64,000 nt of DNA from Mangifera indica. Taxonomy: Eukaryota; Streptophyta; Magnoliopsida; Sapindales; Anacardiaceae. The translations under genes and the position numbers were made by a program. The stretch's first letter is position 1. The number at the start of each line of letters is the position of its first letter. The stretch lies in contig NC_058137.1 of NCBI RefSeq assembly GCF_011075055.1, forward strand, positions 22,119,463-22,183,462, written 5' to 3'. The notes under the pieces are model-generated. The model saw only the letters and a list, made by a program, of their open reading frames with translations. It made no database searches and was not told the DNA's origin. Of the stretch, positions 11,701-24,589 are shown in pieces.

Positions 11701-14700
11701 TAATTTTTTAATAAATTTTAATAGTGAGAGCAGTACTGTAAATGTAATCAAGCGAGCAATACTAACATAAGTCGAAATGGCTAATTCCCACCAAAGGTTT
11801 AATGGAATGATAGATTCCCACTTATTATATTTGTAAAAAAAACTAATTTTTCACTCATTTGTTAAATTTTTTAAAAAAATTATGTTAACTTTTTGTAAAA
11901 TTACTAAAAAAATAAAAAACTCTTAAGGTAAATAATACTTTCTTGCCAAAATTTATTTTAGTCTGTAATACTTTAATTCATGATTATCTTATAATTATTT
12001 ATAATTATAAGAACCAATAATAATATAGAAAATACTTGATAAACTTTTCGGGTTACCATATTTATATATTATATTAGTTTATAGAATATTTTCTTTGTTT
12101 TCTTTACACATTTTTTTTATATGTAGGATTGTCTGTGTTCCAAAATTTGACACGTTTATACATCTTTGAGACTGTTTTTCACAACAATATTTTTCAAATG
12201 CTTGGAGACATGACTTCTCTTCAATCTATTATTATTTGGGATAGTAACTTCGACGACGTTTTATTTGACCAAGGTTAGAACAACATTTTATTTGTGAATA
12301 GTTTCTTGTTGTTACTTAGTACCCCATGACTCATACATGTACTTGAATAATAAATCAAGTTGTTTATAATACCATATCAAATGCACATATTATCATCTTC
12401 ACAAGATTAGGCTTTTTGAATAAATTTAGACATTTATTGTATGTGGCCTATGCCTAAACTTAAAATTGAAAACTTTTAAATATTAGTTTTAAATAATGTT
12501 ATTTATATAAACAAATTATTTATACAAATTTCCATATATATTAATTTATCATCTAGTATTATTCCTACTGATTTGATTATAATTTTAAAAAATAACATTT
12601 ATGTTATCATTCATAATATTAATAATTACAACAATTTCTAATTTAGCATATTGATTAATTGGTTTGGGACATTCAATTAGTGTTGTACTAAAGAGTCTAT
12701 AAATTAAGCACGATGAGATTACTTGTCCCATAAATTAGGCCCTTGATTTGCTTAAAACATTAATTAATTTTTGGAATTCATATGCACGAAATTCCTGCAA
12801 TTTAAAATTTCAAAGAAGAATAATATTATTTGTATATATTTTTTATACATAATTTCAATAAATAGATGATGTGTCATCATGTGATTTAATATTATCTTAT
12901 TTTTAATTCAAAATTATTCAATTATATAATGAGACATCATTTATATACTTAAATTATATACAAAAAATATATATACATAACTTTATTATTCAAAGTAACA
13001 TTTCAACTTCAACTTAGTGAATCTACTAACTATTTTTAATATTAATGTTTGTAGATTTTCCCACTTTCAAGAATTTGAAATATTTAGGAATTTATAATAC
13101 TAGTCTTGGGAAGCTCAGTGGAACATTTCTAGAGCAAGGTTAATACTTCTCTTTCTCCTTTGTGAGTTCAACTAATATCTATTAGTGATTGACCTGTATA
13201 TACATAAACACATAGAATTGTATTAAAAAATAAAAAGAAATACACATTGTCCTGTATATTAAAGATTTTCCTATTAAAAGATAATAGTTAACTAGAAAGA
13301 TTAGTGCACTAGAATAATAATTTAGCATACTGATTTATTATCAAATTTCATAATTATAATTCCATTATGATATTTTTTATTTCAGGAATTTGTAAATCAC
13401 TTCAACTCCAGAGGTTATACATTACAGACAGTGATTTGAGGGGTAACTTGCCTTGGTGCCTTGCGAACTTGACTTCCCTTGAAGTATTTGATATCTCATC
13501 AAATCAATTTACCGGAGACATATCCTCCTCTCCTCTCAAGGTGCTAACATCCATCCAAGACTTAAAACTTTCATACAATCATTTCCAAATTCCAATTTCC
13601 CTCGAACCATTTTTTAACCACTCAAAACTCAAGGCCTTCTATGGTGAGAATAATGAACTATATGTAGGAACTGAGTCGCAATATCTGACCCCAAAATTTC
13701 AATTAAATCACATCATATTACCTGCATATGGATATAATAGTTCATTGCCCAGATTCTTCTACAGTCAATATGACTTACTAGAAGTTGATCTGTCCAACCT
13801 TAATTTGAAGGGAAAGTTTCCAGTTTGGTTATTAAATAATAATACCAATCTAGAAAAACTTTATTTGGCGAATAATTCTCTTTCAGGATCTTTACGAATG
13901 TCAATTCATTCTCACATGTCTTTGAAAGAATTAGATATCTCTATCAATTCCTTTTATGGGTATATTCCAACAAGAATTGGAGCTTATTTACCAATGCTAC
14001 AAACTTTAAACATTTCTCGAAATGCTTTAAATGGTAGCATTCCCTCATCTTTTGGTGACATGAAATCATTGGAAAGTTTGGACTTGTCCCATAATTTATT
14101 GATTGGGCAAATACCTTACCAAATAGCCATGCATTGTCTTTCATTACAATTCCTTGTATTGTCAAATAATAGCTTGCATGGTGAGATATTCCCAACAACT
14201 TTTAACTTGAAAAGCTTGTTAAAGTTACAACTAGATGGCAATAACTTCACTGGAAAAATCCCGGATAGCTTGTCTAAGTGCTCCTTGGAAGGGTTGTATA
14301 TAAGTGATAACCATCTTGTTGGCATGTTACCAAGGTGGTTAGGAAACATGTCAAATTTGAGAGATATTATAATGTCAAATAATCATCTTGAAGGTCCAAT
14401 CCTAGTAGAGTTTTGTCAATTAGAAAAGCTTGAAGTATTAGATCTTTCGGAGAATAATATTACTGGGAGTTTACCATTTTGCTTTCCCCCTTTATCAATT
14501 AAACAGGTTCATTTATCAAGAAATAAGTTACAGGGACAACTAAGTAATGGATTCTCGAATAGTGCTTCCTTAACGACGTTAGATATTGGATATAATCATT
14601 TTGGAAGCAATATTCCATATTGGATTGATAGGCTTTCTAATTTGACTTATCTTATCTTGAGTAATAACAATTTTCAAGGTGAAGTGCCAATCGACTTATG

Positions 14701-15514
14701 TAAGTTAGACCAACTACGATTGATAGATGTTTCTCATAACAATCTCTCTGGGCATATCCCTCATTGCTTACAAATCGCAGTAGTAAGGGTTACTTCTTAT
14801 TTGGCTCCAACTTTGTCACCTGTTGTTGCTGGGTCTCCAATTGAACCTCCAATGAGAAAGGAAGAAACTATAGAGTTTACAACGAAGAACAATTCCTACT
14901 CTTACCAAGGACGAATCTTGTCTTACATGTTTGGCATTGATTTTTCTTGCAATAAGTTTGTTGGTGCGATTCCTTATCAAATGGGAAATCTTGTTGGAAT
15001 CCATGCACTTAATCTCTCTCACAACAATTTGACAGGACCAATCCCATCAACGTTTTCAAATCTCAAGCAGATTGAGAGTTTGGATCTTTCATATAACAAT
15101 TTGATTGGAAAAATTCCTCCTCAAATTGTTGAATTAAATTGTTTGGCTGTTTTTAGTGTGGCCTATAATAATTTATCTGGTCAAACCCCTCATAGGATTG
15201 CTCAATTTGCGACATTCGAAGAAGGTAGCTATGAGGGAAATCCACTTCTTTGTGGACAACCATTGCCCAAACCCTGCAATGCAATCGAATCACCATCATT
15301 GATGCCCAAAGCTTTAAGTAATAGTGGAGAAGACAATAATATCATTGATATAAGTATCTTCTATATAAGTTTTGTAGTCTCTTATATAATTGTTCTCTTA
15401 GCAGTTGTTACAGTTTTGTACATAAATCCTTATTGGCGTCGTACATGGTTTTATTTTGTTGAGTTATGCGTAACATCTTGCTACTATTTTATTGTAGATC
15501 GTCTCCCCAAGTGA
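8755..15514 (+). CDS. LRR receptor-like protein (RLP), nine exons, probably impaired
   Basis: The product resembles plant cell-surface LRR receptor-like proteins of the multi-exon Arabidopsis RLP13/14/15 type, which lack a kinase. Exons read from splice sites are 8755-9040, 9139-9297, 9392-9535, 9909-9983, 10207-10359, 11012-11158, 12127-12273, 13055-13138 and 13386-15514. All introns are phase 1, and the joined frame is 1107 aa. Exon 1 has the LRRNT (EEERFALLHLKHF, then CCQWTRIQC). LRRs follow to about residue 1000, with an island-like insertion before IDFSCNKFVG. A C-terminal cap (GNPLLCGQPLPKPC), an acidic spacer, a membrane helix (FYISFVVSYIIVLLAVVTVLY) and a short tail complete the protein. 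Lesions: no usable signal peptide is in frame with exon 1, and the exon 6 donor is AT instead of GT, so retention gives an immediate TAG. Skipping exon 6 keeps the frame (1058 aa). Recognition is sure; function in this allele is doubtful. Confidence 0.8.
9313..9375. repeat. (ATT)n microsatellite in RLP intron 2
   Basis: About 20 near-perfect ATT repeats lie shortly before the acceptor of RLP exon 3. A poly-Asn reading frame on the minus strand here is only a translation of this repeat. Confidence 0.9.
11159..11163 (+). other. Lost splice donor of RLP exon 6
   Basis: Exon 6 ends CAACCAAG|ATTAG, where its duplicate exon 7 ends GACCAAG|GTTAG. The required GT is AT, which creates Asp-TAG in frame. 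The flanking exons are both phase 1, so exon skipping would preserve the reading frame. Confidence 0.8.
12818..12990. mobile_element. Palindromic foldback MITE (family 2) in RLP intron 7
   Basis: The segment carries 'gatgatgtgtcatcatgtga' with its inverted partner 'aattatataatgagacatca' and terminal arms 'tttgtatatattttttatac' and 'gtata...aaaaaatatatatac'. It lies about 65 bp before RLP exon 8. Confidence 0.6.
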
Positions 15515-16228
15515 TTTGGTGATGAAAAGTTAGTTGGATTTTATGCACCTATATATCTTGCAAATTTGCTCTGTTTTGACTTGCTCTTCATATCTTAAAT
15601 CATTCTATCTATATTAGAAATGCCAACCTATTTTTCATTGATTTTACCATCATTTTAAAGAGAGCTATAAAATTATATGTTGCCAATTATTTTGTTAACA
15701 TGTATAATAAACAATGATGAACATGAACTTGTGTCGGTGGAAAATATGGCTTGCCAGATTTTCTCATTGAATCATTTGTGTTTTTTTTTACAGAGAATAG
15801 GGTGGTACTTGGATAGTTTTAAACTATGCCAGACCATGATTTTGACTTCTAATACATATACTGAATCCATTTCATACAAAAAATAACAAGTGAAAAGAGT
15901 AGTTTCTACAATTGTTATATACTACTATAGACACTACACTATTACATATGATTGATGCATGCTAAAGGCCAACAGTTCAAAGTTGCTAGTTCTAACTTGT
16001 TCATCAAAGATGGATTCAGAATGATTTGCTTCACCAAGTTATTATGACTTGATGAATCATATGAACTGTCAACATTCAACCCCTAAAGAGCTACGATTGT
16101 AAAAGCCTTTGCCACTACATTTGCCCAATTAGAGGTGAGAAAGAAAAGAAACATGGAACTAGCAAACAGATTTGCCTGATTTTTGTTGGCAACCTTGTGG
16201 GCAAAAGATCTTACCAATACTTGTACAA
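15515..16228. other. RLP 3' region and intergenic
   Basis: No gene is seen. AATAAA-like words follow the RLP stop (for example 'ataataaacaatg' near 15703) and could serve polyadenylation. The remainder is unremarkable AT-rich DNA. Confidence 0.4.
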
Positions 16229-16458
16229 TAAAACTATGAACACACAGTTTTGAATATACAATTAGGTGTACAGATGATGTGTTATCATGTAAATAAGTCA
16301 TTTTAATAAAATAACACATCATCTAGGCAAAATAAAACATGATGACACATCATTAAATAATTCGGTGATTTTGAAATAAAGATAAAATAATATGTAATCA
16401 CATGATGACCAATTATTTGGGTACATAATTGTATACTCAAAATTGCGTATATATAACA
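16229..16458. mobile_element. Enlarged palindromic MITE (family 2)
   Basis: Arms resemble the other family members ('aataaaactatgaacacaca' and the inverse near 16440). The loop is longer and contains two inverted 'gatgatgtgttatcatg' / 'catgatgacacatcat' pairs, suggesting nested copies or an internal duplication. Confidence 0.55.
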
Positions 16459-16514
16459 TTGCTCATATTTGTATTCACTAACCCTTTCAATAAAGTTCCA
16501 ATATCTAAAATCAT

Positions 16515-16747
16515 TTAGAGTAAAAGTTGGAGTCAAGTTGATTCAAGCTAGAGCTCAATTCGACTTGAGTGGAGCTAAGCTTGTCTCAAAACTGTTCAAA
16601 CTTAACTCACTTAAGGGGAGCCAAGCTTTGCTCAAGTTAAAACTTGAATTCAAGTTGAGCTCAAGTTCTCTTGAGTGGAATTCATTTTGAACTCGTTCAA
16701 ACCGAACTTATTTTTGAGCTCAAACAAGCTACCTGAATTAAACCCTA
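16515..16747. mobile_element. hAT-like MITE, internally deleted (family 1)
   Basis: It is rich in 'gagctcaagtt' words and ends in ...AACCCTA as in the 40.7 kb copy. The central AAACGAC segment is absent. Flanking target duplications are not recognisable. Confidence 0.5.
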
Positions 16748-17099
16748 GTTAGAGGAACAGAATAACATCAATGACACTTCCACTTGTTGTATCCATTGGC
16801 AAAATAACTCTTGTTATAGAACTAGTTCTCTTCTTCAAAGTTATAGAGGAAAACTCAAGAAAAATTCATGATGTCTAGATATTTGATGTAATTTGAGATT
16901 TTATTATTGCATATAATTTTTAAACAGAACTCATGAAATATATAAGTTACATCAAACTCTGAAACAAGAAATTAAACTCTAATACAAGGAAACTAATCCA
17001 TATTTTTATAAGAAAAATAGTAGAAAATCAATGCTAATCAGTAATGGAAATATAATTAGGATAGAATAGAAAATATAGTAATATCCATCTCTATTTTCC

Positions 17100-18490
17100 A
17101 CATTCTTCTTTAAGTTGGGTTGTAGATGTTAATCATATCTAGCGTAGATTTTAGACTTAAGATTGTGGGCATATGTGTCTTAAACTTGTAATTTGAAATG
17201 TAATTGATTGTTGTAAGAGCTTATATGTCATTGTATAGCAAGGGCAAAATAGTCATTTTGGTGGTAAGATATTTTATTAACCCTTGGTATATAAACCAAG
17301 GTTATTCATCCAAATAGAATTCGAGAGAATTCTACCTGACTGTTCATCTATTTTTCTTTTTTATTAGGATTTATTGTACATTGACAAAACTCTCTGATTT
17401 TCTTCGATCTCGAGCAAGTTTCGATGAGTTTTATGGCTGCTTTGTATCGAAGCAATTGCGGTTACTTTTCCTGTATAGATCAAAGCTTTTTTGTATTATA
17501 AGTTGTAATACCTTGTGATTAGAGTATCTCCTCTTTGCCTTGGATTAGAAAGCATGAACTGCATAAATATCATGTTACATTATTTTCACATTCTTGATAT
17601 TTTCTTGTTATTGCTTATTACCAAAATCTAATTGTATCGATCCTTGTATTATAAAAATCATCAAAGATCTTCACAATTGATTCGTGGCAAGGCTTTGGGG
17701 AAGATATCAATGGTTTGAAGAGATGAGGGCTTGTAGATTAAAGAAATAATTTCTCCCTCTATTTTGTTTTTGATGAAATAGCGATCTATCTCTACGTGTT
17801 TTGTTCTATCTATATAAAGGATTTTTTGCAATATTTATTGATGTTTGATTATTACAGTTCATCTTTATGAATTCAACTACAGGAATTTTAATTCATTGGT
17901 GTGACAAGGTAGAAACTAGACATTGCATCCTACTATTATTTTTAACTTCATTACCATAAGACTTTGAATAAAGTGTTTCAAAGACAAATTGGTAAGTTGT
18001 TCATGACTCAATGAAATAGACAAAGCAATGGGCTTGTGATGAAAAGCTAATATAGGAATATGAAGTTGGTATAGTCCTTCCTAAATTGTTCTCGGAGAAG
18101 CACAACATTTGTGAGCTTGTCTTTGAAGACAGAATAATCAACATGAAAGCCATCTAATGTGTTCATAGGTTTTCCATAAGCAATCATTTAATCTCCTTAT
18201 CATGATTCTACCATTCTAAAGGCAACCATCAGATCATGATCGATTTTTATATACAAAGATCCAATCAATAATCCAACACTCTACTACACACTATTATCTT
18301 AAGTTATTCTAGATATGTTCACTAGGTTTTTAGTCATGTTAGGCAGACAAAGCAAATGTTTTAAATGCATGAAAGTTACTAGATAATGAATGTGACCAAA
18401 ATGCCTACTTGAAGCTTCTCTAACTTTTTGCAGTTGGGTGCAAATGAGAGTTGAGAGAGATCTTTGATGTAATATGATCCATGGCGCCAA
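17100..18490 (-). mobile_element. Ty1/copia retrotransposon remnant
   Basis: On the minus strand, 17660-17830 encodes the end of a copia RNase H region: a V/IEIDRHFIKNKI block, then DIFPKALPR. This resembles the family's IEID.HFIREKI...LADIFTKALP. At 18299-18490 the minus strand encodes a gag-pre-integrase-like end (LLCLPNMTKNLVNISRI). Only about 0.5 kb separates these parts, so most of integrase and reverse transcriptase is deleted. A 'cttctttaagttgggttgtag' word near 17105 matches the sequence usually found near the 3' end of such elements. LTRs were not delimited. Confidence 0.65.
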
Positions 18491-19017
18491 ATTCCATATA
18501 CTAATGGAGTGGTTGTGTTAACAACAAGAATGGTTGTTGTTTTGTGTCATTTAAAGAAGACAATAGTAATAATGGTATGTCAATTAGAACTATTTCATTA
18601 TTTTATTTTTTAAAAGATATATCTAATGATACAATACTATCCATGATATATAATCAATGATACAAAAAATTAAAATTTTTAATATACAATACGATATATG
18701 ATTCCACTACTATGATAAGTATAACATGCTAATGTTGTTTTCTTTTGTTTTTTTTTTTTTTTTTTGGAGCCTTTCTTTGTTATGTATGTATGGTGTAGAT
18801 CTATAGAATGTTATGTTTAAATGTTGCAGATAGACTGTAAAATTTGTATTCTCCATGTTTTCCAAGTGAGTTAATGATGCAAGGGTTATATTTTTCTGCC
18901 TTTCTCTGTTCCTGAGAACTCTTCTTGCTAAAAAAAAACAAACAGAGAATGTCTGAAAAAATAAAATCAAACCAAAATGGTCGATTATTCAATAGCTACT
19001 AAAGTAGCAATTCAAAA

Positions 19018-19243
19018 TAGGGTTGGATTCGAACGAGTCAAGTTCAAGTTTAGCTTAAGTTCAAGTTTGAATTGAGTTTTGAGCTCGATTCGATAATAAA
19101 AGTACGTCATATTGATATATATTGATCAAAATAATATTATTTTAGTTGATTTATATCGAATTTTTCAAATTCATGAGTTTTACAAGCTGGCCACCCCTAA
19201 AGCTCGAGCTCAAATTCAATAATATTAGACTCTTAGGCTCAAA
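19018..19243. mobile_element. hAT-like MITE, right end missing (family 1)
   Basis: It begins TAGGGTTGGATTCGAACGAG, nearly identical to the terminus of the complete copy at 40708. It continues through the AAAGTACGTCATATTG core and the 'ccacccctaaagctcgagctc' part shared with the copy at position 1, then stops before the right terminal repeat. Confidence 0.6.
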
Positions 19244-19602
19244 TATAAGAGGGAAAAGCATAACAAAATGTAGTGAGAATTATTAACATTCCACTGAAAT
19301 GATATTTTAAGGATGAATCTAATGGTAATTTATGCAAGACCCTTACAAAGCTAATATTGGGAATTATTATTGATAAATGTATATATAGCTAAAATAATTA
19401 TTTAAATAACAAAATATGTTGTCAATATATACATTTATTTGTAATAATTTCTGCTACAACTGCTACAACATTTACATTTAATATAACATTTCACTACTCA
19501 AATGTATTTTTTTTTCTAATTTTTCATTATAAAAATTAATAAATATAACGCCAAAATTATAATTTAAGTAGAAAAGAAAAGAAAAGAAACTGATACCTCA
19601 AG

Positions 19603-19853
19603 AGCGTGCTTAAGTTGTCAGTAGGATTGGAATTGTTTGATGATGGATTGCAATTGTGTTGCGTCTATAGAACATCCTTCTTTGACGTGCTAGCCCAATA
19701 CTGGGACAATTGAGACCCCTTGGATTCTCCGTCAAGACGGCATGCTTCGTCGTCTTGCTGTTTTTGTCGAGTAGGAGCGAACAACCGACACATTTCAGTG
19801 ATTGAAATCGGAATTGATGTTGTGGAGGATTGACTCAAAGGAACAAGCTTCAT
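19603..19853 (-). pseudogene. Broken PPR first exon (copy A)
   Basis: The minus strand aligns with PPR exon 1 from the Met (MKLVPLS...) to the final HALE. One frame reads VSIVPVLG, a stop where the paralogues have DQW, then HVKEGCSIDATQLQSIIKQF and another stop before HALE. At least one frameshift separates this from the N-terminal frame. It is therefore a dead exon. It lies 1.4 kb downstream of the intact PPR gene in the same orientation, so it is a relic of a third gene in the array. Confidence 0.75.
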
Positions 19854-19859
19854 TTGCAG

Positions 19860-21255
19860 AGGAGAGGACGAAGTGCAGAGCCGCAAAGGTGAGAAGAAGT
19901 GAAGAGGAGGGTTTTCTAGATTTGTTTTGGTTTAATTTAGTTACCTCCCCAAATTTATTTTCGAAAACACCCATTATAATTTCAAAATTATCAGTGACCT
20001 CCCCTACAAAAGTGTTGAGATAAGTATTTGTGTACAAGCGAGGGTTCAAGAAACTTCACTTGCTTGCTTGTAGAGCTGACAATCTGACATAAGTCCCTTT
20101 TTTTTTTTTAAAAGAACCCCCCACTTTAATTAACTAGGACTCAAATTGTTATTGTTCCATCTTTCACAGTCTATGTAGAAAGACATTTGGAATGAGAACA
20201 AAATTATCCATATAAATAAATTGTAAAAACTTGTTTGTATAGATTAAAATAATAGTTCGTAATTAGTTAATGTGATTATTTACTTTTTTTTTTACCTCAA
20301 ATTTATCTAACCATATATTACTATACAAGTTACATGAATAAATTTATGAAATTTATTCGTATATGTAATAGTACTCTTTGAAATAACAGCAGTCCTCAAA
20401 CTCTCCTTCAGGCCAAGGTAGAAGTTTTCGTAGATGTTTTGGATAATTATGACATCCACCGAATTTAGCTATAATAAAACTTCCTTTATAATTTGAAAAT
20501 TAGCATTGATCTCCCCTCTTTCTATTGAGAAGTTACAAACAGGAGAATGAAAGTTTTGGGGACTTTAAGTAAGTTCTAAGTAGACAAACACACTTTTTGA
20601 AGGGTTTTTTTTTTTTAATTTCGAAAAACTCTCTGCAAAACATCATCAATATTTGTCATAAATACAAAATTTGCGACTTACAGAAGTAAGGTTCTTAAGA
20701 ACCTTTCATATCTAAGGCAACTCAAAAAAAGCAAGACATCCTTCCCACAGAAACATATAGCAAGATACTTATCATCTCAATATTAAACAAACGAAATAGC
20801 ACATTCAAGAGCAATATTTGACCTTTTTTTATAGATTTATTTGATCTAGTGAAGGTCAGTTTCTAAACTTAACCACAAACAAGCTTTTCTGTGACAAAGT
20901 ACCAGAACTCTAATCAAGAATTGCAATTGCTAAAGCAATAAAACTCAAGTTCAAAATTGAAAATGGAAAACTTGAAGCCAACCAATTGAATGGATTTAAG
21001 CAACCAAACCAGTATGTTTGAAGGATTTTAAATGGTAACAATCTTCGACATAGCTTAAATCTTTGCTTCTAGTTGAGCTAAAATGCCATATTACATTTAA
21101 TTTAAATATTCTTTTGCATTACATTGCAAAAAGCCAAATTCGTTTTCTCAAAGTCAGCAACAAAATATTATACTTCCAAACACAATAAACAGACAATGGC
21201 AGGTGTTTCACAAAATAAATCTTCATGTTCCTTTTACCTTCTAGGTCTCGCTTAT
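19860..21255. other. Downstream region of PPR copy A
   Basis: No gene is seen. The part from about 20490 onward is shared with 27700-28560 (for example 'gagaagttacaaa' and 'cagcaagacatccttcccacag'), marking the segmental duplication. About 0.6 kb (19860-20490) has no counterpart in copy B. Confidence 0.6.
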
Positions 21256-23791
21256 TCAAGCTATCTCTTCAATTTTAGATTCACTGATATCATCCTCAGG
21301 CTCTGAATGTGATTCTCCATTTTCATTCAAAGAATCACCAGAAAAATCACTGAGTTCATCCAAGTTTGATTTCCCATTCTGGACATAATTCAACAATTTA
21401 TCTTGGAGCTCCACCAAAATGATATCTTTGTTCCGAAGTAATTTTATGAATTTCTCTGCTCCCTCAATATCTCCTTTACCTTTAAAATATTTTAGACAGG
21501 CAGCAAAAATTTCCTTCCTGGGCTTCCACCCAGTTTGACAAACCACTAATGCTTCTTCCATCGCTTCCACTGCCTTTTGAGTTTGATTATGCTTAAAATA
21601 CCCAACTGCCATAGAGAGCCATGTTTTCTGATTAGGCCTCCCTCCCTTTAATTTTGCACGATCTATAAGAGTTTTTGCCTCCTGCAAAAGCCCTTTTCTA
21701 CTGTAAGCACCAATCATGAAGTTTAAAATCCTAATATCATAGTTTTCATTTACAGATTCCCACGCATCAAATATCATCTGGGCACTTTCAAAGTCATCAA
21801 ATTTCAACACAGAAGGTATGACACATATATAGCCTTTATTGTAAATCTTATGGTTCTTTTTATAGAGTTCCCAAAGTCTTAAAACATCATCTTTCTTCCC
21901 AAATTTTGCATATAGTGTGATAAGAAACTCATATGCTCTATTGCTCTTTTCACCAGTTATTAGTTCCTCAGATTTCTTCAGCATCTCCACAGCTTTGTCC
22001 ATGAGTCCAGCTTTTGCATACCCACTAGCTGCATTACTGTAAACAGTCCAGTCCCAAACAAAATCAGGATCTGATTCCATCATTGCCAGAGTCTTATCAA
22101 TTCCCTCAACATCAGAAGTTGCTCCAAAGGCACTCAGGCGTATGCCCAATGTAAATTTGTTGTATCGAATGCCTTTCTCTTGCATCTCATGCATCAGACT
22201 ATCAAGTTTTTCGTAATTTGCAGTATGATAATAAAGATTAAGAAGGGAATTGTATTCCAGTGATGCCTGAGCTAAACCCAGATCCCTCATTTTCTGCATG
22301 GTGGCCTCTGCTTTTTCAACAGATTTTGCACTGACATAGCAGTTAAGCAGGGAACTATAAACCGGAAGGCCCTTTAATTGCTCCGGAACACTGCTGAAAT
22401 AATTTTCTGCTTCTTCTGTACCATGAACTTTAGATATCAAATCCAGCCGAATGGCAACATCACCAGGTGTAAGTGGCAAGTATCTCTTGTCAGTCATCCA
22501 CATAGAAATCTGTGGAAAGAAAGAGAGATTATAACAATGAAAAGATAAAATTACCAGTAACAAGAAATCATTAGACAGCTTCTTCAAATTTTCTAGAGAT
22601 AGGAAAATAGAATATTATTCACAACATAAAACAAAATTCAAAATGTATATATGTAAACAAAATAGCTGCACATTAATATTAAAAGAAAAAACTTTTGACC
22701 TGCCTAAGAATGTACCTACAAAATACCTAACTAAAGACTTGAAAACTCATTACAAAGGAACGCTACCAAGGTTTGAGAATGTCACTTCCTAATTAAATTA
22801 ATAAAAGAAAAAACTTTTCTCTAATTCTGACAGGTTAAGTGTCTTTACAAATAAAATCAAACCAGTAAGACAACCATCAATAATAGCTCAAAATGCAATT
22901 CAGAACAACAATGAAAAATTAAATTCTCTCTACTGGATTTTAGAGTAGTAGTAGCTGAATCAATCCATCCTCTTGATCAAGAAGGTCTTCCATTACAACC
23001 AGAAAATGAGAGCACACTTATCAGCACACAGAACCCCACATTAGAGGGTATGTGCATCTATTGTTCTTAAGTTTTTCCCTCTTTAATCAAGGCAAGCGCA
23101 AATCTTTAATGTACCCAAGCCAAATGTTTGAACAATTTTTATTATGAATAGTTATTTAGTTATAACTAAAAAAATAGATAAAAAGAACTACAATTAATAC
23201 GGTGTCCATAATATATATATGTGTGTGTGTGTGCCGGGGCGCGCGCGCGCGTATACATGTATGTATATGTATATATATGTGTGAATGTATGTATGCATGT
23301 ATAAAATCCAGAAATCTCCTGCACATGCATCAAAACTGAAGTCCCCGCTGAACCTAATCTTTCTGTTATGACTCCATTTAATAAAATTTAAATCCTAACG
23401 TGATTATTTCTAATTCGCAATATTGAAATAAATAAATCAGCATTAACATTTATAAAATAAAATAATTTTGCCGTAGAAAAGAAACCGATACTTCGAGAGC
23501 GTGTCTGAATCGTCGGTAAGATCGCAACTCTTTAATGAAGATTAGGAGTTGTTCTTTCTTAACAGGGCGTCCTTCTTCGACCCACTGGTCCAATATTGGA
23601 ACGATTGAGACCCTTGGGTTGCCGACCGGGGAGATCCGACGGTAAAGAGCGTGCATTGAACCTCTCCATCTCGAATTTCCGGAGCTCCGTTTTTCTGTTG
23701 TTATTGAGACCGAGCGAACTGCTGGTACATTTCCAAGAGCGAAATGACAGTCGATGTTTCGGAGGATTGTACTCAAACGTACAAGCGTCAT
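21256..23791 (-). CDS. PPR protein, P class, At2g20710-like (copy A)
   Basis: This is a two-exon pentatricopeptide repeat protein of 519 aa. Exon 1 is 23791-23486 (102 aa, MTLVRLSTIL to HALEVS) and exon 2 is 22509-21256 (417 aa, from ISMWMTDKRY). They join in phase 0 through GT-AG. The N-terminus is rich in Arg and Ser with no acidic run, fitting mitochondrial import. From about residue 130, degenerate 35-residue helical pairs follow (for example YSSLLNCYVSAKSVEKAEATM and YNSLLNLYYHTANYEKLDSLM), and the C-terminus is acidic. Members of this family are organellar RNA-binding factors; no specific target can be read. There are no E or DYW editing domains. The gene is one of a tandem pair with 28562-31015 and appears intact. 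Confidence 0.9.
23211..23300. repeat. Alternating purine-pyrimidine tract in PPR-A intron
   Basis: An (AT)n run passes into (TG)n, then CCGGGG, (CG)n, and 'tatacatgtatgtatatg'. Most positions alternate purine and pyrimidine over about 70 bp. The corresponding place in the PPR-B intron has only a short (AT)n, so the tract expanded after duplication or was lost in B. Confidence 0.85.
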
Positions 23792-24179
23792 TTGGGAAAG
23801 GAGACAGCGCAGAAATTTGTGAGGGTTTAGGGTTTCTGTTCTGCGGCCTTTTTTAAATTCTAGCCGTTCGTTATACGAGTTAAAGACTATATTACCAAAT
23901 TGCCCTTTGTTTAACTACACACTTAAAATTTTCCTTTATTTCCAAAATCTCAGGGAATTATTCAGTAGCTCAGATAGCTCATTATTTGTCATTTTTTCAT
24001 GGAAAACATAAAGGATCTTATAACAATCCAATCTTTCATTATGCTTTCTAATAATTGATAATCGTCTAAAACTCACCTTCATATAAATTTTATATTTAAG
24101 ATAATTCTTAAATCGTTAAATAATTTTAAACCCCTCACCTCTGCCCTTTTTCTCCCTTTTTAGGTTATAAAAAAATTGA

Positions 24180-24305
24180 AAGTATATAATTCGAATATAC
24201 AAATAATATATAATTATATAATTCAATAATAAAACATTATTTATATATATATTATATATTCAAATTATATATAAAAAATATATATACATAATATTATTTA
24301 AACAT
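24180..24305. mobile_element. Palindromic MITE fragment (family 2)
   Basis: The arms 'attcgaatatacaaataata' and 'atattcaaattatatataaa' are inverted relative to each other around 'aattcaataataaaacatta'. The copy is strongly AT-eroded. Confidence 0.4.
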
Positions 24306-24589
24306 AAGTTTTAAGGTAAACTTTGATCCCCTATAATTCAATATCACATCAAAGTACCCTCAAACCCCAGCTTGAAGTTTCAAATCAAAAGCTTGGGACG
24401 GAGGGAATACAAGTTGGATGAACATTTCATTTGCATCTAGGTGATTTACAAGCACAATGGATTTACATCGAAAACAACTTACCTTCTGGATCATTGGTAG
24501 TATTTGTGTAGATGCTTGACATTCTACACTCTTGGGATTTCTGACCCATCTAGTCAAAGTAACGGGCATTTGGTCAAAGGAGTTTCACT

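Noticed and set aside
13944..15022. Three minus-strand frames of 68-84 aa
   Set aside because: They are antisense to the large LRR exon and have no supporting features.
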